Below are positions 60,087-64,000 of a DNA stretch of 64,000 nt, in pieces. How positions within the stretch are numbered: the first letter of the stretch is position 1; every line of letters starts with the position of its first letter. The notes under the pieces were generated by a model that was not told the DNA's origin, ran no database searches, and worked only from the letters and a program-made list of their open reading frames with translations. A program made the position numbers and the translations under genes. The stretch covers positions 62,001 to 126,000 of the forward strand of contig NZ_VSFF01000010.1 in assembly GCF_008085905.1 (NCBI RefSeq), given 5' to 3'. Source of the DNA: Actinomadura syzygii (lineage in GTDB: Bacteria; Actinomycetota; Actinomycetes; Streptosporangiales; Streptosporangiaceae).

Positions 60087-60532
60087 CCGCGCCGACCCCG
60101 AAGCCGATCGACGCCGAGCTGGCGGCGGTGCGCGGTGAGCAGGTCCGGCTGGACGCCAAGTGCGGCACGCTCACGGCCGTGGTCGGCGCGGTGATGGCGA
60201 TCCTGACCAGCCAGATCGGCCGGACCCCAGTGGCGGTCCGCGTGGTCCTGGCGCTGGCCGGGGTGGCGTTGGCCGCGTCGGCGGTGGTGCTGCTGGCCGG
60301 GGTGTTGCGGCCGCGGCTCGGCACCTCGGGGTTCGTGCGGTACGCGGCGATGACCCCGGCTCAGATCACCACGGCGTTCGCCGGGTGGACCCCTAACGAG
60401 ACCTCTACTGACCTGCGGTTCCTGTCGGAACTGGTCCTGGTCAAGCAGCGTCGCCTGCGCAGGGCGATCGATCTGCTGATCACGGGGCTGGTCCTGGTCG
60501 GGATCGCGCTCGGCGTGGCGGTGATCGCGTGA
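60083..60532 (+). CDS. Two-helix membrane protein resembling Pycsar TM effectors
   Basis: A 149-residue protein: an amphipathic N-terminal helix, two closely spaced membrane helices (about 30-49 and 53-74), a middle domain of about 45 residues, and a C-terminal pair LVLVKQRRLRRAIDLLITGLVLVGIALGVAVIA seen as a third helix (about 127-148). I recall that the PycTM/DUF5706 effector family shares the ending of Arg/Lys-rich helix then membrane helix. No cyclase gene lies beside it, so a role in the element (entry exclusion or membrane signalling) is just as possible. Confidence 0.5.
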   Translation: MTAPTPKPIDAELAAVRGEQVRLDAKCGTLTAVVGAVMAILTSQIGRTPVAVRVVLALAGVALAASAVVLLAGVLRPRLGTSGFVRYAAMTPAQITTAFAGWTPNETSTDLRFLSELVLVKQRRLRRAIDLLITGLVLVGIALGVAVIA

Positions 60533-60643
60533 TCCACCGCCCGTGCTCGGCGGGCAATCCCGCTCCCGGGCAGGCGAAAGGCCCCGCCGGAAGTCCCTAG
60601 CAAAGATCACCGGCGAGGCCACCTCAAGAGAGGCAGGTCCCAG

Positions 60644-60761
60644 TATGGCCGACCAGCGCAGCAGCAGCGGCGGAACCGTCAGCAGCGGCGGCGGACCGGC
60701 GTCCAGGGGCGAGCCGCAGAGCGTGCGGGACGCCTACGACAAGAAGCGGAGCGGCAAGTGA
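60644..60761 (+). CDS. Very small Ser/Gly-rich protein
   Basis: Thirty-eight residues with AGAGAGG before the ATG; N-terminal Ser/Gly-rich, C-terminal basic (VRDAYDKKRSGK). Its stop overlaps the GTG of the next small gene, which supports real translation. Function unknown. Confidence 0.5.
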
Positions 60762-60898
60762 GCGGCGGGAAGGCGTGCTGCCCGAGCTGCAGGAACGACG
60801 CCCGGGTCAGCTACGGCGGCCGCCGAGGCACCTCCGGCCCGAGCCGGGACGTGTGGCGGTGCTCCCAGCACGGCGAGTTCACCACACCCGCCCGCTGA
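60758..60898 (+). CDS. Tiny zinc-ribbon-like protein
   Basis: A 46-residue protein from GTG 60758, overlapping the previous stop (GTGA). CCPSC near the start and a second CxxH (CSQH) near the end give a plausible zinc-binding knuckle pair, and the sequence around them is charged (DVWRCSQHGEF). Small zinc ribbons of this kind are frequent in actinomycete elements. Too short to classify. Confidence 0.55.
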   Translation: MSGGKACCPSCRNDARVSYGGRRGTSGPSRDVWRCSQHGEFTTPAR

Positions 60899-60991
60899 GC
60901 CGACCGCTGACCAGGTAAGACGCGGGGCCGGTCCTGGACCGACCGGCCCCGCTACCCAACGGAGATCAACCCAGTTCCGAAGGAGCTTCCA

Positions 60992-61390
60992 ATGATGGCA
61001 TTCACCATCCAGGCCGGGGCGGTCGCCGCAGTCCAGGCGACCGGGCACCCGGCGATACGGCCCGCGGTTCCGGCTGGTCAGGCCACGGCGTTGGTGCTGG
61101 CCGAGGCGCCGCAGCAGGCGCCCACGCAACTGCCGGGCGAGGCCGAGGGCGGCACGATCATGATCCTCGTGGTCTTGGCGTTCCTCTGGTACATCCTCAA
61201 GCACAAGAAGGCAAAGCCCACCCACGTCGTGGTCTCCTTCGTCGCCGGGGTGCTGCTGGCCGGGTCGCTGTTCGGGCTGATGGCTCGGCAGGTCTCGGCG
61301 TCTCTGGGCACCGGCATGCAGTCGATGTTCAGCACCGTCACCACCACCGGCGGCTCGGGCAACGGCTCGGGCCCGGGAACCGGCCGCTGA
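60992..61390 (+). CDS. Small two-helix membrane protein of the element
   Basis: A 132-residue protein with AAGGAG six bases before its ATG. Two hydrophobic helices (about 54-69 and 78-100) joined by HKKAKPTH, a long Ala/Pro/Gln N-terminal region, and a Gly/Ser-rich tail. It resembles the small membrane proteins encoded just before traB/ftsK in AICEs. Function unknown. Confidence 0.68.
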   Translation: MMAFTIQAGAVAAVQATGHPAIRPAVPAGQATALVLAEAPQQAPTQLPGEAEGGTIMILVVLAFLWYILKHKKAKPTHVVVSFVAGVLLAGSLFGLMARQVSASLGTGMQSMFSTVTTTGGSGNGSGPGTGR

Positions 61391-61635
61391 CACCCCGTGG
61401 TGGTGACAGGCAGTGAGCGGCGGCGGCGCCGGGCACGCACCCCCGCGCCGCCGCCCAGGCCCTCGGACGGCCCCGGACGGCCCTCGTCTCAGGGCGGCGT
61501 CTCACCGTCTCGTCTCACCGTCTCGCATCCTCCTCTTGACACGCCCCAAGGCGCGCGCGTATGCGCGCGCGCGAGCCGCTTCTGAGACAGCGCCCTTGAG
61601 ACAGCCCGCCAGACCGCCCTGGGAGAGGACACCTG
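61391..61635. other. Gap before the FtsK operon
   Basis: A 245-bp gap without a gene; it contains an alternating GC/GT palindromic run at 61552-61574 (GCGCGCGTATGCGCGCGCGC) that could extrude a hairpin, and repeats of CGTCTCACCGTCTC near 61500-61530. A promoter or transfer-related site (clt-like) is possible. Confidence 0.4.
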
Positions 61636-61911
61636 ATGACCTTTGACCCTGACGCCGTCCCGGCCCGGCCCGCTACGGCGCGTGAACTCCGCCAAGCGCG
61701 CCGGCGGGCCGACAACCGCCGGGAGTTCTTCGCCGCCAAGCGCGCCGCGGCCGCCACCGCGACCGACCGCGCCGCCACGGCGTGGGACCAGTGGCGCGCC
61801 CTGATCCGCGACCTGCCCGACGCCGAAGCCGAGCGGCTCGCCGAGGACATCGCCGACCGCCTCGCCGACCAGATCGACCACCTGACCGCCCTGCAAGGAG
61901 ACCGGCCGTGA
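61636..61911 (+). CDS. Small helical protein coupled to the FtsK-like gene
   Basis: A 91-residue Ala/Arg/Asp-rich helical protein (ARELRQARRRADNRREFFAAK, RLAEDIADRLADQIDHL). GGGAGAGG precedes the ATG. Its stop overlaps the GTG of the translocase gene (GTGA), so it is co-produced with it and may act as its accessory. Confidence 0.7.
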   Translation: MTFDPDAVPARPATARELRQARRRADNRREFFAAKRAAAATATDRAATAWDQWRALIRDLPDAEAERLAEDIADRLADQIDHLTALQGDRP

Positions 61912-64000
61912 TCGTGCAGCCCAACGACGACCCCGACGAGCACGGCACCGACGAGCGCGCCCAGCGTCGTCCCAGGCCGAGGCCGGGCCGAGCCCCGGTC
62001 GAGTCGGACAAGACCGACTCGCCCGCCGCGACGCGGCCACAGGAGCGGGTGCCGCGGCGGTACCGGTCCGGGATCCTGGACGTGGTGCGCGACGCCGTCC
62101 AGAACTGGCGCGAGCGCGACGAACCCCCGCCGGTCTCCCCCTACGGGGACGAGCCTGACGCCGAGCCTGGTCCGGCGGCCGCGCTTCCCGCCGATGCGGC
62201 GGGGACGGGTTGGGCCGCTCGGCAGGGTGCCCACGTCAAGGTCGGCGCGCGGGTGGGCGTCGTGCGGTGGCGGGTGTGGGTGACCGCGGCGGACTTGACC
62301 GAAGACGAACTGACCGAGCGGGCCGCTGAGCGCGTCGCCGAGCGGCTCCGGGACGAGGCCGAAGCCGAGGAGGAGAACTGGCAGCGGGCCCGTGAGGTGG
62401 CCGCTGAGCGGCGCGGCGGCCGGACCTCCCGGACGCCCCGGGGCTCTGGGACGGCATCGCGGTCGGCGCGGGTGCGGGCCGAGGACATCGAGCCGACCGC
62501 CGCCGAGATCGCCTCGACCCGGTCCCGGATCCGGTGGGCGCGCGGCGGCGGCTCGGCCGCGGCGGTGGTGCTGGGCTGGCAGGCCGCGATGCGGATGCCG
62601 CTGCTCTTGGCGGTGGTGATCGCCGGTGGCCTGGCAGGCGCGTGGTGGCTCGGCCGCCGCGCCGAAACCGCCCCGGACCCCGACCGCCTCGCCGACGACG
62701 GCGAGGCCGCGTCGACGCCCACCGCTACGGCGGCCGCGCAGCAGGGCGCCGACGCCACCCCGTCCGGCGGTGCGCCGGTCCTGGCCGAGGACGCCGCCCA
62801 GGCCGCCGGCCCCAACGAGCGCCAGGGCGAGGACGGCGACGCCGCCCAGGTGGAGGCGCCGCAGTACGCGCTGCCCGCCGAGGACCTGCTCAAGGCCCAG
62901 CCACCGGCGTCCGGCGGGGGCCGGGAGGCCGACCGGGTCTGCGAGCGGATCGCCAAGGTGCTGGCCGATCACAACGTGGAGGCGAAGGTGACCGGGTACA
63001 CGCGCGGGCCGACCGTTACCCGGTATGAGATCGCGCCCGCGCCGGGCGTGAAGGTCGAGAAGATCACCACCCTGCAGAAGACGCTCGCGCTGGCCACCCG
63101 CGCGGTGGCGCTGCGGATGCAGGCGCCCATTCCCGGCAAGTCCGTGGTCGGGGTGGAGATCCCCAACGCGGTCAAGGACGTCGTCAGCCTCGGCGACGTC
63201 CTGCGCTCGGAGATCGCGCAAGCCGAGCGGCACCCGCTGATCGTCGGCCTGGGCCGCGACGTCGAGGGCCGGACCGTGTTGGCGAACCTGGCCAAGATGC
63301 CGCATCTGCTGATCGCCGGTGCGACCGGCGCGGGCAAGTCGACCTGCATTAACGGCCTGATCATCTCGATTCTGATGCGCGCCACCCCGGCAGTGGTGCG
63401 GATGATCCTGGTCGACCCCAAGCGGGTCGAGCTGACGCCCTACCGGGGCCTCCCGCATCTGCTCACCCCGATCATCACCAATCCGCGCAAGGCGGCCGAG
63501 GCGCTGGAGTGGGTCGCCGGTGAGATGGACCGCCGCTACGACGAGCTGGCCGCGGCCGGGGTCCGCAACATCGACGAGTACAACACCGCGGCGACCGCCG
63601 GAAAGATCACCCGCGCCGCCGAGGGCGAGCGGGCCCAGTCGATGCCCTACCTGCTGGTGATCGTGGACGAGCTCGCCGACCTGATGATGATCGCGCCCAA
63701 GGACGTCGAAGCCTCCATCGTGCGGATCACCCAGCTCGCCCGCGCCGCCGGAATTCACCTGATCCTGGCCACCCAGCGGCCCAGCGTCGACGTCGTCACT
63801 GGACTCATCAAGGCCAACGTCCCGTCCCGGCTGGCGTTCGCCACCAGCTCCGGCACCGACAGCCGAGTCATCCTCGACCAGACCGGCGCCGAGAAACTCC
63901 TCGGCCAAGGCGACGCGCTGTTCCTGCCGATGGGCGCCGGTGAACCGATGCGGCTGCAGAACGCCTTCGTCTCCGACCGGGAGATCAACCGCGTCGTCGC
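61908..64000 (+). CDS. FtsK/SpoIIIE-type DNA translocase (partial, 3' end missing)
   Basis: At least 697 residues from GTG 61908, continuing past the window. A charged, disordered N-terminal part leads to one or two membrane helices (about 220-245, VVLGWQAAMRMPLLLAVVI), then an alpha domain (YALPAEDLLKAQPPASG, VTGYTRGPTVTRYEIAP) and the RecA-like motor: Walker A GATGAGKS (471-478), Walker B LLVIVDELADLMM (about 582-594) and the FtsK signature ATQRPSVDVVTGLIKANVPSR. The alpha domain and motor resemble chromosomal FtsK more than pSAM2-type TraB. It should pump double-stranded DNA, probably during hyphal conjugation. Confidence 0.9.
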   Translation, partial: MIVQPNDDPDEHGTDERAQRRPRPRPGRAPVESDKTDSPAATRPQERVPRRYRSGILDVVRDAVQNWRERDEPPPVSPYGDEPDAEPGPAAALPADAAGTGWAARQGAHVKVGARVGVVRWRVWVTAADLTEDELTERAAERVAERLRDEAEAEEENWQRAREVAAERRGGRTSRTPRGSGTASRSARVRAEDIEPTAAEIASTRSRIRWARGGGSAAAVVLGWQAAMRMPLLLAVVIAGGLAGAWWLGRRAETAPDPDRLADDGEAASTPTATAAAQQGADATPSGGAPVLAEDAAQAAGPNERQGEDGDAAQVEAPQYALPAEDLLKAQPPASGGGREADRVCERIAKVLADHNVEAKVTGYTRGPTVTRYEIAPAPGVKVEKITTLQKTLALATRAVALRMQAPIPGKSVVGVEIPNAVKDVVSLGDVLRSEIAQAERHPLIVGLGRDVEGRTVLANLAKMPHLLIAGATGAGKSTCINGLIISILMRATPAVVRMILVDPKRVELTPYRGLPHLLTPIITNPRKAAEALEWVAGEMDRRYDELAAAGVRNIDEYNTAATAGKITRAAEGERAQSMPYLLVIVDELADLMMIAPKDVEASIVRITQLARAAGIHLILATQRPSVDVVTGLIKANVPSRLAFATSSGTDSRVILDQTGAEKLLGQGDALFLPMGAGEPMRLQNAFVSDREINRVV

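Larger units (their letters stand above)
50985..64000. mobile_element. Probable AICE-type integrative element, right end outside the window
   Basis: The left boundary is the tRNA remnant at 50985. Content fits actinomycete integrative and conjugative elements: GntR (KorSA-like) regulator with neighbouring Nudix genes, excisionase-like HTH protein, many small coupled genes, multi-pass membrane proteins and an FtsK/SpoIIIE-type translocase. A lower-GC cargo (51.8-54.7 kb) lies at the left end. Replication initiator and integrase are not seen and would be expected to the right. Confidence 0.65.

Noticed and set aside
1..64000. CRISPR array, transposase or rRNA operon
   Set aside because: No regularly spaced direct repeats of CRISPR type, no transposase-like proteins and no rRNA signatures were found; the only tandem arrays are the short repeats listed.

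Overview
The window reads as a chromosomal segment of a high-GC Gram-positive actinobacterium, most likely a filamentous Streptosporangiales/Actinomadura-type organism. This is inferred from the very high GC, GTG/TTG starts, four-base ATGA/GTGA gene overlaps, a DUF397/XRE regulator pair, a SARP regulator, a PF04672-type methyltransferase, a Ser/Thr kinase with WD40 repeats and an AICE-like element. No rRNA genes or CRISPR arrays were seen; one tRNA (Met, CAT anticodon) is present.

Layout. 0-2.3 kb: small leftward genes of unknown function, strong hairpins, and a structured RNA plus terminator in front of alanine dehydrogenase. 2.3-12.8 kb: metabolic and transport genes (ald, histidine phosphatase, csoR, a marR/MFS divergon, an MpaB-type oxygenase, cutA, gamma-glutamyltransferase, an amino-acid permease with a long low-complexity tail). 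13-17.2 kb: a tightly packed four-gene unit of a Nudix/NrtR-like regulator, a J-domain plus degenerate kinase protein, a VWA protein and a divergent adenylosuccinate-synthetase paralogue. 17.2-23 kb: secreted hydrolase, BKACE enzyme, and an LprG-like lipoprotein with a P55-like MFS exporter. 23-28 kb: tRNA-Met, tandem repeats, methyltransferase, ECHDC3-like protein, and a second MFS/marR pair. 27.8-32.8 kb: a DtxR-box-controlled siderophore import locus. 34-40 kb: a six-gene Mrp Na+/H+ antiporter operon with every junction overlapping. 40-50.9 kb: two secreted I36-type inhibitors, SARP, a membrane HTH protein, the WD40 kinase, an oxidoreductase, a subtilase, a serine hydrolase and a two-component system.

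51 kb to the right edge: a probable integrative element. Its left end is a truncated tRNA 3' end (T-arm plus acceptor strand), as expected where an element has inserted into a tRNA gene whose intact copy would lie beyond the window. Next to that end sits a clearly lower-GC two-gene cargo, a DUF262 protein and a HipA-like kinase, which overlap by one base. Then come two tandem Nudix genes with a GntR regulator, and a rightward backbone of an excisionase-like HTH protein, a DnaQ-like exonuclease, small coupled genes, membrane proteins (one resembling Pycsar TM effectors) and a partial FtsK-type translocase.

The two best candidates for undescribed biology are the four-gene Nudix/J-kinase/VWA/PurA-like unit (12.9-17.2 kb) and the DUF262-HipA pair (51.8-54.7 kb). 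Functions are assigned from motifs read directly in the translated sequence; no database search was run.
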